Of a DNA stretch of 64,000 bases, positions 38,040 through 47,044 are shown piece by piece. The notes under the pieces are model-generated. The model saw only the letters and a list, made by a program, of their open reading frames with translations. It was not told the DNA's origin and did not search any database. The stretch is from Sphingorhabdus sp. Alg239-R122 (GTDB taxonomy: Bacteria > Pseudomonadota > Alphaproteobacteria > Sphingomonadales > Sphingomonadaceae). The position numbers and the translations under genes are program-made. Position 1 is the first letter of the stretch, and each line of letters starts with the position of its first letter. Location: positions 1 to 64,000 of the forward strand of contig NZ_UNRC01000004.1 of the NCBI RefSeq assembly GCF_900537065.1, written 5' to 3'.

Positions 38040-39416
38040 GTGACAGGCCCGGCCATATTGTTATTGCTATTGGGATTAGGCCTGATCTCCTGGATTTTTG
38101 GCCGAGCCAAGGCCAATCGTTTTATCACGGCAGGTTCGAAAAACCTGAACTCGCTTCCCAATTACCATGGCTGGTACACCGCGCTGTGGGCAATTGTACC
38201 CGCGCTCATATTCATTACTATATGGAGTAGCGTCTCTCCCGCTCTCGTCACTGACAGCGTTCTTGCCAATCCAGCAGCGGCTGAACTGACCGACAATGGC
38301 TTCAAACGGGGCGCAATTCTTTCCGAAGCCCGGTCCATTGCCAATAATCCGGGGCAGAAGGCATTTAACCCCGAAGCAGAGCAGCTTGCTCCGCTCTATG
38401 CAAAAGCACAATCCTATTACGATATAGTCGGCACATTGGCGGTTATATTGCTGTGCTTTGCAGGTGCTGCTTATGCTTTTATCCGTATTCGTCCCGATTT
38501 CAGGGCCCGCAAACGCGTCGAGCAAGTTGTGATGATTGTCCTGTTGGTGGCATCGCTTATCGCTATTGTCGCCACAATCGGAATTGTCGCGTCACTTATT
38601 TTCGAATCTGCCCGGTTTTTCGGAATGATTTCGCCGATCGACTTTTTCTTTGGCACCGAATGGAATCCCAAAAATACGTCTGTTGCTGGCGATGGTGAAG
38701 ACTTTGGCGCTATCCCGCTTTTCTGGGGCACGATATTTATCGGCGCTATCATTGCCATGGTCATTGCCATTCCTTTTGGCCTTATGAGTGCAGTCTACCT
38801 GACCCAATATGCCCGACCCAGTTTCCGCAAATGGATGAAGCCGATACTCGAAGTATTGGCAGGCGTTCCAACAGTAGTTTACGGCTATTTCGCTGCCTTG
38901 ACCGTGGCCCCTGCCCTACGCGACTTTGCCGCGGCGATTGGAATATCCAACGCCACGTCGGAATCGGCGCTCGCGGCTGGCCTGGTAATGGGCGTCATGA
39001 TTATACCATTCGTATCGTCCATGGCCGATGACAGCATCGCCGCTGTTCCGTCCAGCATGCGCGATGGATCACTCGCCATGGGCGCGACCAAGAGCGAGAC
39101 GATTAAAAAAGTGCTGATCCCAGCCGCATTGCCAGGTGTTGTCGGCGGCGTCCTGCTGGCGGTAAGCCGCGCCATTGGCGAAACCATGATCGTGGTGATG
39201 GCGGCCGGACTTGCCGCCAACCTGACCGCCAATCCTTTCGCCAGCGTAACTACCGTTACCACACAAATCGTACAGCTTCTAACCGGTGATAGCGATTTTA
39301 ACAGTCCCAAGGTGCTTGCCGCTTTCGCTCTTGGCCTGACACTGTTTATCGTCACGCTGCTGCTCAATCTCGTCGCCCTGCACATTGTAAAAAGATATAG
39401 GGAAGCATATGAATAA
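38040..39416 (+). CDS. pstC: phosphate ABC transporter permease PstC (long form)
   Basis: A 458-residue inner-membrane permease. It starts at a GTG after AGGAAAG. The C-terminal 280 residues are the normal permease core with the EAA-type loop (AVPSSMRDGSLAMGATKSET) and ISRAIGETMIVVMAA-like segment (VSRAIGETMIVVMAAG). The first 160 residues add about three membrane helices and a periplasmic loop not found in E. coli PstC (319 residues). The 3' end overlaps pstA by eight bases. Confidence 0.94.
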   Translation: MTGPAILLLLLGLGLISWIFGRAKANRFITAGSKNLNSLPNYHGWYTALWAIVPALIFITIWSSVSPALVTDSVLANPAAAELTDNGFKRGAILSEARSIANNPGQKAFNPEAEQLAPLYAKAQSYYDIVGTLAVILLCFAGAAYAFIRIRPDFRARKRVEQVVMIVLLVASLIAIVATIGIVASLIFESARFFGMISPIDFFFGTEWNPKNTSVAGDGEDFGAIPLFWGTIFIGAIIAMVIAIPFGLMSAVYLTQYARPSFRKWMKPILEVLAGVPTVVYGYFAALTVAPALRDFAAAIGISNATSESALAAGLVMGVMIIPFVSSMADDSIAAVPSSMRDGSLAMGATKSETIKKVLIPAALPGVVGGVLLAVSRAIGETMIVVMAAGLAANLTANPFASVTTVTTQIVQLLTGDSDFNSPKVLAAFALGLTLFIVTLLLNLVALHIVKRYREAYE

Positions 39417-40701
39417 CACCGCTTCTCCCGCAACACAGCAAACCGCCATAGTGGGCAGCCGATCAACAGACTGGCAAGGCGAAGTGATGCAAAAACGCAT
39501 TGTGCGGCGCTATGCCGCAGAGCGCCGTTTCAAATATCTGGGGCTCTCGGCGATTGTCATATCATCGCTGTTCCTCGCATTCCTTCTGTTCGTCATGATT
39601 GGCAATGGCATCAAGGGGTTTTCCACCACTCAGGTCGCTGTGCCGATTGATTTCGCATCTGCAACCGGCGGCGCCAGCCCAGAACAGATCAGCGGTGAAG
39701 GTGCCGAGCGTGCCCTCAATTCGCTGGACATTGCCGGTGTTGTCAACACCGCGATTGAAATCGAATATGGCGCAGAGGCCGGTGATATCTTTACCGAAAA
39801 TAGCTGGACAGATGTGCGTGATGCATTGCTTTCCAATCCGGATATGATTGCCGGAAACACCACTGTTTGGCTCACAGCAAAGTCCGAAATCGATCGCGCA
39901 GCCAAAGATGAGACGGATGAAAAGTTTGAAGCACTGTATGCGAAACTCAAAGATGCAGGTAAGGCGCAGAGCGGCTTCAACTGGGGTTTCCTGACCGGTG
40001 CCGACGGCACGGACCCTGCACGCGTCGGCATCTGGGGCGCACTCAAAGGGTCCATCATCACCATGCTGGTCACACTGGCCATGGCTTTCCCCGTTGGTGT
40101 GCTCGCGGCTGTGTACCTTGAAGAGTATGCACCCAGCAACCGGGTTACCGATTTTATTGAAGTCTCGATCAACAATCTGGCCGCCGTACCATCGATTATT
40201 TTCGGCCTGCTTGGCCTGGTTGTGTTCTTAAGCTGGCTGGAGCTGCCGCGCTCTTCCGCTTTGGTAGGCGGCCTTGTCCTTGCGCTGATGACCATGCCTG
40301 TGATCGTGATCGCGGGACGTAATTCGATCAAATCAGTGCCGCCTTCGATACGTGAAGCGGCTATGGGCGTTGGCGCAAGCCCCGTGCAAGTGGTTTTCCA
40401 CCACGTGCTGCCACTGGCCCTGCCTGGCATCATGACCGGTACCATTATCGGCATGGCACGTGCATTGGGTGAAACCGCGCCGCTGCTGATGATCGGCATG
40501 CGCGCATTCCTGACCAGCCCGCCACAGGGGCTCACTGATCCTTCGACCGTATTGCCCGTCCAGATCTATCTGTGGTCAGATGAGGTCAACAGGGGGTTTG
40601 TCGAGAAAACCTCTGCCGCGATTATCGTACTGCTGATATTCCTGCTAACAATGAATGCGTTCGCAATTTACCTGCGCAACCGTTTTGAAACGAGATGGTG
40701 A
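39409..40701 (+). CDS. pstA: phosphate ABC transporter permease PstA with N-terminal DUF3333-type domain
   Basis: A 430-residue partner of PstC. After one membrane helix (about residues 45-68), a periplasmic domain of about 130 residues ([13 protein letters not shown] to [16 protein letters not shown]) precedes the usual permease core with the loop [18 protein letters not shown] and [20 protein letters not shown]. The extra domain is the one called DUF3333 in alphaproteobacterial PstA. It overlaps pstC. Confidence 0.94.
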   Translation: MNNTASPATQQTAIVGSRSTDWQGEVMQKRIVRRYAAERRFKYLGLSAIVISSLFLAFLLFVMIGNGIKGFSTTQVAVPIDFASATGGASPEQISGEGAERALNSLDIAGVVNTAIEIEYGAEAGDIFTENSWTDVRDALLSNPDMIAGNTTVWLTAKSEIDRAAKDETDEKFEALYAKLKDAGKAQSGFNWGFLTGADGTDPARVGIWGALKGSIITMLVTLAMAFPVGVLAAVYLEEYAPSNRVTDFIEVSINNLAAVPSIIFGLLGLVVFLSWLELPRSSALVGGLVLALMTMPVIVIAGRNSIKSVPPSIREAAMGVGASPVQVVFHHVLPLALPGIMTGTIIGMARALGETAPLLMIGMRAFLTSPPQGLTDPSTVLPVQIYLWSDEVNRGFVEKTSAAIIVLLIFLLTMNAFAIYLRNRFETRW

Positions 40702-40706
40702 CACAT

Positions 40707-41486
40707 ATGACCACCGAAACCACGACCATCACCAACAAGATGACGACGCGCAATGTCGATGTCTTTTATGGCGAGAAACAGGCAATTAATGGTGTGTCCA
40801 TTGATATCGACATGGAAAATGTCACTGCCTTTATCGGCCCGTCCGGCTGCGGCAAGTCAACATTCCTGCGCACCATGAATCGGATGAATGATACGATTCC
40901 ATCCTGCCGGGTCACAGGTGAAATCACGCTGGATGGCGAAGATATTTATGCACCGTCCATGGATGTGGTGCAACTGCGTGCACGTGTCGGCATGGTGTTT
41001 CAAAAACCCAATCCTTTCCCCAAGTCGATTTACGACAATATCGCCTATGGACCGCGTATTCATGGATTGGCTAGCGGCAAGGAAGAGCTGGATCGGATTG
41101 TTGAAAAATCACTACAGCGTGCCGGCCTTTGGGCAGAAGTCAAAGACAGGCTGAATGAAAGCGGGACTGCGCTTTCTGGCGGTCAGCAACAGCGCCTGTG
41201 TATTGCGCGTGCGATAGCAGTCGATCCTGAGGTCATCCTGATGGACGAACCCTGTTCCGCTCTTGACCCGATAGCCACCGCAAAAATTGAGGAACTAATC
41301 CACGAACTGCGCGGGAAATATGCTATTGTGATTGTGACCCATAATATGCAGCAAGCCGCCCGCGTGTCGCAGCGTACAGCGTTTTTCCACCTCGGAACCA
41401 TGGTGGAATATGGTGACACGTCGGAAATGTTCACTAATCCACAGGAAGAACGCACGCGCGATTATATTACGGGCCGTTACGGATAG
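40707..41486 (+). CDS. pstB: phosphate ABC transporter ATP-binding protein
   Basis: The 259-residue ATPase of the Pst importer: Walker [20 protein letters not shown]-loop [14 protein letters not shown], signature [17 protein letters not shown], Walker [14 protein letters not shown] and the switch His in [14 protein letters not shown]. The frame also offers an ATG at 40695 that overlaps pstA; I prefer 40707, which has GGTG six bases upstream. PstB also takes part in PhoU/PhoR signalling. Confidence 0.96.
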   Translation: MTTETTTITNKMTTRNVDVFYGEKQAINGVSIDIDMENVTAFIGPSGCGKSTFLRTMNRMNDTIPSCRVTGEITLDGEDIYAPSMDVVQLRARVGMVFQKPNPFPKSIYDNIAYGPRIHGLASGKEELDRIVEKSLQRAGLWAEVKDRLNESGTALSGGQQQRLCIARAIAVDPEVILMDEPCSALDPIATAKIEELIHELRGKYAIVIVTHNMQQAARVSQRTAFFHLGTMVEYGDTSEMFTNPQEERTRDYITGRYG

Positions 41487-41502
41487 AAGTTTCAAATAAA
41501 CC

Positions 41503-41518
41503 ACTGAAATATCAGTGA
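41503..41518 (+). other. short stem-loop between pstB and phoU
   Basis: CACTGA and TCAGTG pair around AATA, two bases before the GGAAAG ribosome site of phoU. It is small and may be chance. It could modulate phoU translation. Confidence 0.35.
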
Positions 41519-41530
41519 ATGGAAAGACAT

Positions 41531-42253
41531 ATGAACACGACCAACAACAGCACTGAACACACAGTCAAGGCATTTGACAGCGACATCAGCGAAATGCGCG
41601 GCCTGATCGCCGAAATTGGTGGACGGGCCGAAAAATCTATCTCGCTGGCAATGAAGGCGTTGGCCGATAATGATTACGATCTGGCTCGCGAAGTGGTCAA
41701 GAATGACAAACAGATTGACGCGTTGGAAGAAAAAATCGACCGTATGGTCATTCAGACAATCGCCCTGCGCGCTCCGATGGCAGATGACCTGCGCGAGCTC
41801 GTCGCGACCCTGAAAATATCAGGCGTGGTTGAACGTATCGGCGATTATGCGAAAAATATCGCCAAGCGCGTCGCGGTGATTGACAATAACCTGCATATTG
41901 AACCTGCATCGCTCCTGCCGGCCATGGCCCAGGCTGCGTCACAGCTGGTCGATGATGCACTTACCGCCTATGCGACACGCGATGCTGACTTGGCCGACCA
42001 GGTGTGCGAGCGCGACCGGGTGGTAGATGATTTCTACAACACGATTTTCCGCTCACTCGTTACGCACATGGTTGACAATCCGAAGCATATAGGCGCGGGT
42101 GCACATTTCCTTTTCATCGCAAAAAACCTGGAACGCATTGGCGACCATGCCACCAATGTCGCCGAAATGGTTTATTTCGCTGTTACTGGCGAAAATATCG
42201 GGGAACGCGAACGCGGCGACAATCCCAGCGATCCATTATATTCAGAAGACTGA
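41531..42253 (+). CDS. phoU: phosphate signalling protein PhoU
   Basis: A 240-residue protein of two three-helix bundles. The repeated metal-site motif appears as VVERIGDYAKNIAKRV and LERIGDHATNVAEMVYF (E/DxxxD type). PhoU links Pst transport activity to PhoR and keeps the regulon off in high phosphate. The ATG at 41531 has GGAAAG just upstream; an earlier ATG at 41519 would lie before this ribosome site. Confidence 0.96.
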   Translation: MNTTNNSTEHTVKAFDSDISEMRGLIAEIGGRAEKSISLAMKALADNDYDLAREVVKNDKQIDALEEKIDRMVIQTIALRAPMADDLRELVATLKISGVVERIGDYAKNIAKRVAVIDNNLHIEPASLLPAMAQAASQLVDDALTAYATRDADLADQVCERDRVVDDFYNTIFRSLVTHMVDNPKHIGAGAHFLFIAKNLERIGDHATNVAEMVYFAVTGENIGERERGDNPSDPLYSED

Positions 42254-42281
42254 CTTTAACCCTGGACAGGATTTCAAACCC

Positions 42282-42983
42282 ATGAGCAACCCGCATCTAC
42301 TCCTGGTCGAAGATGATATGGCGCTTGCTGAGCTGGTTTCCTACCATTTTGACAAGTCCAGCTTTCGGGTTTCACAGACCGCTGACGGAGAAGAAGCACT
42401 TTTACTCGCACGCGAAGAGCGGCCGGACATCATCCTGCTCGACTGGATGATCGAGAACCTGTCAGGCATTGAAGTGTGCCGCCGCCTGCGCCGCGGCAAT
42501 GACACCGCGAATATCCCGATCATCATGATGTCGGCGCGCGGCGAGGAAGAGGACCGTGTCCGCGGGCTTGATATCGGTGCCGACGACTATGTCACAAAGC
42601 CGTTCAGCCCGCGTGAGCTCATCGCACGGGTCAATGCCGTTCTGCGCCGTGTCCGCCCTGCCCTGGCGGGTGAAACACTCACATTCGCGGATATTGAGAT
42701 GGACACGATCCGCTACAAGATCAAACGCGGAGGCGAGACTATCCTGCTGGGACCAACCGAATTCCGCCTGCTCCGCCATTTCCTGGAGCATCCAGGTTGG
42801 GTGTTTTCCCGCGAACGGTTGCTTGACCATGTCTGGGGACATGACAGTGACATCGAAATCCGCACTGTCGATGTGCATATCCGCAGGCTACGCAAGGCGC
42901 TGAATGCAGGCGGACGCCCTGATATCATCCGCACCGTACGATCAGCGGGATATGCGCTGGATAATGATATAGCGGAAGGCTGA
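42282..42983 (+). CDS. phoB: phosphate regulon response regulator PhoB
   Basis: A 233-residue OmpR/PhoB-type regulator. The receiver has the acidic pair VEDD, the phosphorylated Asp in IILLDWMIENLSG and Lys in DDYVTKPFSPREL. The winged-helix domain follows (LLGPTEFRLLRHFLEHPGWV, VDVHIRRLRKAL). It should bind the two Pho boxes in this window. The frame is open back into phoU, but the ATG at 42282 gives the normal start MSNPHLLLVEDD. Its stop codon lies inside a strong stem-loop. Confidence 0.96.
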   Translation: MSNPHLLLVEDDMALAELVSYHFDKSSFRVSQTADGEEALLLAREERPDIILLDWMIENLSGIEVCRRLRRGNDTANIPIIMMSARGEEEDRVRGLDIGADDYVTKPFSPRELIARVNAVLRRVRPALAGETLTFADIEMDTIRYKIKRGGETILLGPTEFRLLRHFLEHPGWVFSRERLLDHVWGHDSDIEIRTVDVHIRRLRKALNAGGRPDIIRTVRSAGYALDNDIAEG

Positions 42984-42996
42984 GAGCAGCCTTCCG
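42973..42996. terminator. 10-bp perfect stem-loop over the phoB stop codon
   Basis: CGGAAGGCTG (42973-42982) and CAGCCTTCCG (42987-42996) pair perfectly with an AGAG loop. It lies between phoB and the convergent porin gene. No T-tract follows on either strand, so it may act as a bidirectional barrier or mRNA end protector rather than a classical intrinsic terminator. Confidence 0.6.
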
Positions 42997-43022
42997 GCCA
43001 CTCCCAGCATTACCATAATTGC

Positions 43023-44384
43023 TTAAAAATCAACCTGGGCGCGCACACCCACGGAATCCACACTGTAATTACGGTCGGTTCCCACCGCGTTAGCCGCGTC
43101 GCGGTACACCAGATGATTATAGTTTATCATGAAACGTGCATAATCGATTGGCGTCCAGATAAGCGAGGCGTTATATCCATCCTGCGTGCCGCCGATGATG
43201 CCGTTATCGGTGAGGTCAAGCCGGTCATAACGCACATTGAACTGCAACGCGCCCAAACCGCCTTCGCCGACAGCTTTTGATGGTTTGATGCGGTCAAACT
43301 TGCCGCTCTTATAGCCGCGCGTATCGTCCGTCAGGAATATCCCCGCTTCGACATAGCCGCCAAAGAATGTGGGGTCGGCAGTGACCGTGCCAATCAGCTC
43401 AGGCTGTATCCAATGGGCCTCGCCCACCGCATGGAAACGTCCGCTTATCAACGCGGCTTCCAAACCGTAACTCAGCTCCTCGGATGCCGGCAAGCGCGAC
43501 GTGTTGAGAAAGCGCGTGTCGGTTGCATGTACCGCCGGGCGCTGGCGATACCGGACCGACTGGACATTATCGCCCAGATCGCGCCAGTGCGCCGAACCGC
43601 CCAGGTGGACACGTGCATCCCCGAACTTGCGCGAGAAAACCACCCGTCCGTCCAGGCCGATGCTATCATCCTCATCACTGGTCAGGTCATCGACACTTGC
43701 CGTGAAAACGCCCCCGCTCAGGGTGAAATCACCGGCTTTCTGGGTCACAGATACACCTGCCCGCCGTTCAAACCCGAACGCATCGGTAAAGGCTGCACGT
43801 TCCAAGAAGCTGATATGCAGACTGCTGGTCAGCTCTTCCAGCGATTGCAGGTTGTTATGATGGCCTATGGCCACGCTGGTCCCGCCATTTTTATAGGTCA
43901 GTATGGCATCCGCCAACGCAATATCATTATCTGCAAAATCCGCTTCCAGCTTATAGCCGAAACCACCCGGCATGCTGCCCTGTGCACCAATACGGACACG
44001 CCGCAGTTCGTTGGAAAAGCCAAGCCCGGGATCGTTGATGGCATCGGGCGCGCTTACATGCACGACATCATATTGTATGCGGCCACGCGGCTTGAAGCTC
44101 CATCCATCCTTGGTCTTGATTTCCGGGGCACCCTTGAAATTGATTTGCGCCTTGTTTTCATCCTTTTCCGCAGCTGGCACGGGCGCTGGCGTAGCCGCTG
44201 CAGCCGTCCTGGCCGCTTCCTGACTTTCCAGACGCGATTCGAGCGCCTCAACCTGCGCCTTCAGTGCAGATATCTGCGCGCGCATTTCGGCGGCTTCTTC
44301 ATTGCTCATACCCTGTGCAAGCGCCTGTGCTGGCGTAAGGGCGATGGCAGAAACAGCAATCAGCAAACGTGTTGTACGGGTCAT
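43023..44384 (-). CDS. OprP/OprO-type phosphate porin
   Basis: A 453-residue outer-membrane protein: signal peptide (MTRTTRLLIAVSAIALTPAQ, cut after ALAQ), a short N-terminal coiled coil (EMRAQISALKAQVEALESRL, trimerisation), and a beta-barrel ending in Phe (VGVRAQVDF). GYKLEADFADNDIALADAIL is typical of the OprP/OprO family, and the basic patches fit anion passage. AGGA precedes the ATG. A PhoB box lies 48 bases upstream, so it should be made under phosphate starvation and feed the Pst importer. Specificity for phosphate or polyphosphate is inferred. Confidence 0.9.
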   Translation of the reverse strand: MTRTTRLLIAVSAIALTPAQALAQGMSNEEAAEMRAQISALKAQVEALESRLESQEAARTAAAATPAPVPAAEKDENKAQINFKGAPEIKTKDGWSFKPRGRIQYDVVHVSAPDAINDPGLGFSNELRRVRIGAQGSMPGGFGYKLEADFADNDIALADAILTYKNGGTSVAIGHHNNLQSLEELTSSLHISFLERAAFTDAFGFERRAGVSVTQKAGDFTLSGGVFTASVDDLTSDEDDSIGLDGRVVFSRKFGDARVHLGGSAHWRDLGDNVQSVRYRQRPAVHATDTRFLNTSRLPASEELSYGLEAALISGRFHAVGEAHWIQPELIGTVTADPTFFGGYVEAGIFLTDDTRGYKSGKFDRIKPSKAVGEGGLGALQFNVRYDRLDLTDNGIIGGTQDGYNASLIWTPIDYARFMINYNHLVYRDAANAVGTDRNYSVDSVGVRAQVDF

Positions 44385-44431
44385 AAATAATCCTGTTCAG
44401 GTTTGTTTGATGACGCGTCTATTGTGAATGT

Positions 44432-44460
44432 GTGACATCTATATGAATCAAATATGACAG
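44432..44460 (-). promoter_or_regulatory. PhoB box upstream of the porin gene (three half-sites)
   Basis: Read on the minus strand, CTGTCAT (44460-44454), GATTCAT (44449-44443) and ATGTCAC (44438-44432) are spaced by four A/T-rich bases, with the 11-bp period of PhoB sites. The array points toward the porin start at 44384. The divergent SDR gene starts at 44594, about 134 bases on the other side, so it could also be affected. Confidence 0.85.
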
Positions 44461-44593
44461 TTTTTGGTAATCCGCCGAAACGGCTTGAAATCCTTGATGC
44501 GTGCACGCTCACAGAACGCCCATTGCCAATTCGCGAGGAAGCTCTAAAAAGGCGGTCAGGAAATTCAATCAATCGATTAAAAGGACGATTCTC

Positions 44594-45493
44594 ATGACCA
44601 TCAGTTTCAAGGACCGCGTAGCCATTGTCACCGGAGCGGGTGGTGGCCTGGGTCGCACATATGCGCTCGATCTGGCAAAACGCGGCGCAAAAGTGGTCGT
44701 CAATGATCTGGGTGGTGCACGCGACGGCACCGGAACATCCGATGCAGCCGCAAAAGTCGTCGAAGAAATCAGGGAAGCGGGCGGCGAAGCCATGGCCAAT
44801 GGCGGCAGCGTCACCGAATATGACCAGATGGAAGAAATGGTCGCGAAGGCAAAAGAAGCCTGGGGCGGTGTCCACGTGCTGATTAACAATGCCGGCATAT
44901 TGCGTGATAAGAGTTTCGCGAAGATGGAGCCTGCCGATTTTGACCTGGTAGTCAAAGTCCACCTGCTCGGCTCTGCAAACTGCACCAAGGCGGTGTGGAG
45001 TACCATGCGTGAGCAAGCCTATGGCCGCATATTGATGACATCATCCTCAACCGGCCTTTACGGCAATTTTGGTCAGGCGAACTATGGTGCAGCGAAACTG
45101 GGCCTGGTAGGTTTTGCCAAAACATTGCATCTGGAAGGCGCGAAATACAATATCCGTGTTAATTCTCTCGCTCCGGTAGCCGGTACCCGCATGACCGAAG
45201 ATATTTTTCCGCCAGAGGCATTTGATGCCTTCAAGCCGGAGAATGTCACACCAGCAGCCATTTTCCTCGTGTCCGAAGACGCACCTACCAACATGATCGT
45301 CGGCGCTGGTGCAGGTGGCTTTCAGGCATCCTATGTCACCATGACGAAAGGCGTTGCCCTTCCCGAAGGCGAACGCAACGCAGAAGGCGTGGCGGCGGCA
45401 TGGGGCCAGATCATCGACCGTACAGGCGATACAGTACCACAATCAGGCAGTGAACAGTCCATGGGTATCATGAAACTGTTGCAGGGTCAGTAA
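44594..45493 (+). CDS. SDR-family dehydrogenase, (3R)-hydroxyacyl-CoA dehydrogenase (MFE-2)-like
   Basis: A 299-residue short-chain dehydrogenase. The cofactor loop is VAIVTGAGGGLGRTYALDLA followed by VVVNDLGGARDGTG, and the catalytic Ser-Tyr-Lys are in MTSSSTGLYG and ANYGAAKLG. The acidic end of beta-2 suggests NAD+ use. The sequence resembles the dehydrogenase part of peroxisomal multifunctional enzyme type 2, which acts on 3-hydroxyacyl-CoA. AAAAGGA precedes the ATG at 44594; the frame runs on to 44501. A terminator follows the gene. Confidence 0.88.
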   Translation: MTISFKDRVAIVTGAGGGLGRTYALDLAKRGAKVVVNDLGGARDGTGTSDAAAKVVEEIREAGGEAMANGGSVTEYDQMEEMVAKAKEAWGGVHVLINNAGILRDKSFAKMEPADFDLVVKVHLLGSANCTKAVWSTMREQAYGRILMTSSSTGLYGNFGQANYGAAKLGLVGFAKTLHLEGAKYNIRVNSLAPVAGTRMTEDIFPPEAFDAFKPENVTPAAIFLVSEDAPTNMIVGAGAGGFQASYVTMTKGVALPEGERNAEGVAAAWGQIIDRTGDTVPQSGSEQSMGIMKLLQGQ

Positions 45494-45521
45494 ACCGCAT
45501 ACCGAAGCCAAATCAGGTAAA

Positions 45522-45556
45522 ACCGCCCATGTTTGCATGACATGGACGGTTTTTTT
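45522..45556 (+). terminator. intrinsic terminator after the SDR gene
   Basis: ACCGCCCATG (45522-45531) pairs with CATGGACGGT (45541-45550) with one C-A mismatch, loop of nine, and is followed at once by a run of seven T (45550-45556). This is a standard rho-independent terminator for the plus strand. Confidence 0.88.
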
Positions 45557-45635
45557 GCTTTGTATTCACACAGCCACTGTATTGCCACACTAATTCACCT
45601 GTGCTAATGCCGTTTCGGGCAACAGGAGAATATCC

Positions 45636-46682
45636 ATGTATAGCGAAGCAGATTTACAAAATGCCGTAGAGGCTGGTGCATTGTCACCCGATGCCGCCAC
45701 CGCATTCCGCAATCACATATCCCAAAGCAGGTCGGCACCTGTCGCCGATGAAGAACATTTCCGCCTGATCACCGGATTTAACGATATCTTCGTTACCATA
45801 GCAGCCATATTGCTGTTGGTGGCGATGGGGAATATTGGCGGCCTGATAAGCCATGCAGTCTCCGGCCTGCTGGTGGCTGTGTCAGCATGGGGCCTTGCTG
45901 AATATTTTACACGCAAGCGCCGCATGGCCCTGCCCAGCATCATATTGATGGTTGCCTTCGCTGGCGGCGTTGCCGCAACGGTCGCCGCTTTGCTTAACTT
46001 TGACAGTGTGGACAATGAAACCACCGGCGCAATATATGCTGCCATTGTCGCCGCCAGCGCGGCGCTCGCCAGCTATCTTCACTGGCGTCGCTTCATGGTG
46101 CCCATCACCATCGCTGCACTGACAGCCACTGCCGCTGCAGCGGCCATCGCATTGATCGCATCAGCGCTACCATCACCGGAAGATTCCATAAAGTGGCTGG
46201 TTTTTGCGGCAGGCATACTGATTTTCCTGATCGCCATGCACTGGGACATATCGGACCGTGAGCGTAAGACGCGCCGCAGTGATGTTGCGTTCTGGCTGCA
46301 CCTACTGGCCGCCCCTGCCATCGCACACCCCATATTTTCAGGGCTGGGCGTACTGGACGGTGATGCGGGCATGATGAAAGCATTGGCTGTCATCGCGCTG
46401 TATATCGCGTTTGGGTTGATCGCACTTGCTATTGACCGCAGAGCCATACTTGTTTCTGGCCTTGCCTATGTACTGTATGCGTTGTGGGAAGTGTTCCGTA
46501 TTTCATCCAATATCGAATTGGGGGTCGCACTCGCTACACTGGTTATCGGGTCGGCTCTGCTGTTATTGTCAGTATTTTGGACACCGATCCGGAGCAGGAT
46601 AGTCAACGGGCTTCCGGAAAACCTGCAATCGAAGCTACCGGCAACACATGGGCTACCGGTCAATCCTCAACCAGCTTCATAA
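45636..46682 (+). CDS. polytopic membrane protein of unknown function
   Basis: A 348-residue protein with a soluble N-terminus of about 55 residues (MYSEADLQNAVEAGALSPDA, then a polar stretch) and nine or ten closely packed membrane helices, rich in Ala, Ile and Leu. The soluble start, which includes LQNAVEAGALS, recalls DUF2157-like membrane proteins, but I cannot make the assignment firmly. AGGAGA lies before the ATG. Its 3' end overlaps that of the DUF2794 gene on the other strand by 23 bases. Confidence 0.75.
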   Translation: MYSEADLQNAVEAGALSPDAATAFRNHISQSRSAPVADEEHFRLITGFNDIFVTIAAILLLVAMGNIGGLISHAVSGLLVAVSAWGLAEYFTRKRRMALPSIILMVAFAGGVAATVAALLNFDSVDNETTGAIYAAIVAASAALASYLHWRRFMVPITIAALTATAAAAAIALIASALPSPEDSIKWLVFAAGILIFLIAMHWDISDRERKTRRSDVAFWLHLLAAPAIAHPIFSGLGVLDGDAGMMKALAVIALYIAFGLIALAIDRRAILVSGLAYVLYALWEVFRISSNIELGVALATLVIGSALLLLSVFWTPIRSRIVNGLPENLQSKLPATHGLPVNPQPAS

Positions 46683-47016
46683 GCTTACGCTCAAGCGGGG
46701 CCAATATGCCAGGCAGTTCATGGCCCCGCTTCAGCACCACACCGTTTTCACCTGTCAGTGCCCATAGGCCCTGCTTGTTTCTGAGAGACGGGCGCTTTTC
46801 TATCCGGTACTGCGGACGCTCGGCGGTACGACGAAAAGCCGAAAAAATAGCAGCTTCCCTGCCCATATCTATCGCATAATCACGCCAGTTTCCCGCCGCG
46901 ACCATGCGACCATAAAGATTCATAATCTGGCTGAGTTCCTGCCGGTCAAACCCTATCTGGCCAGATGATGTAGCTGCGCCGGGAAAAGGTGTGACATTGC
47001 TGCTATAATTCACCAA
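46660..47016 (-). CDS. DUF2794 domain protein
   Basis: A 118-residue soluble protein, FDRQELSQIMNLYGRMVAAG, WRDYAIDMGREAAIFSAFRR and RPQYRIEKRPSLRNKQGLWA. As I recall, DUF2794 is a conserved alphaproteobacterial family without an assigned function. There is no ATG before the conserved part: the start must be TTG (47016) or GTG (47013), with GGAAAG seven or ten bases upstream. It follows cysE on the same strand by 28 bases. Confidence 0.85.
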   Translation of the reverse strand: MVNYSSNVTPFPGAATSSGQIGFDRQELSQIMNLYGRMVAAGNWRDYAIDMGREAAIFSAFRRTAERPQYRIEKRPSLRNKQGLWALTGENGVVLKRGHELPGILAPLERKLMKLVED

Positions 47017-47044
47017 TATCGTGCTTTCCGGTCATACCTGCCGT

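Noticed and set aside
43413-44390. 325-codon open frame opposite the porin gene
   Set aside because: The porin on the other strand has a signal peptide, barrel and C-terminal Phe; this frame has no recognisable domain.
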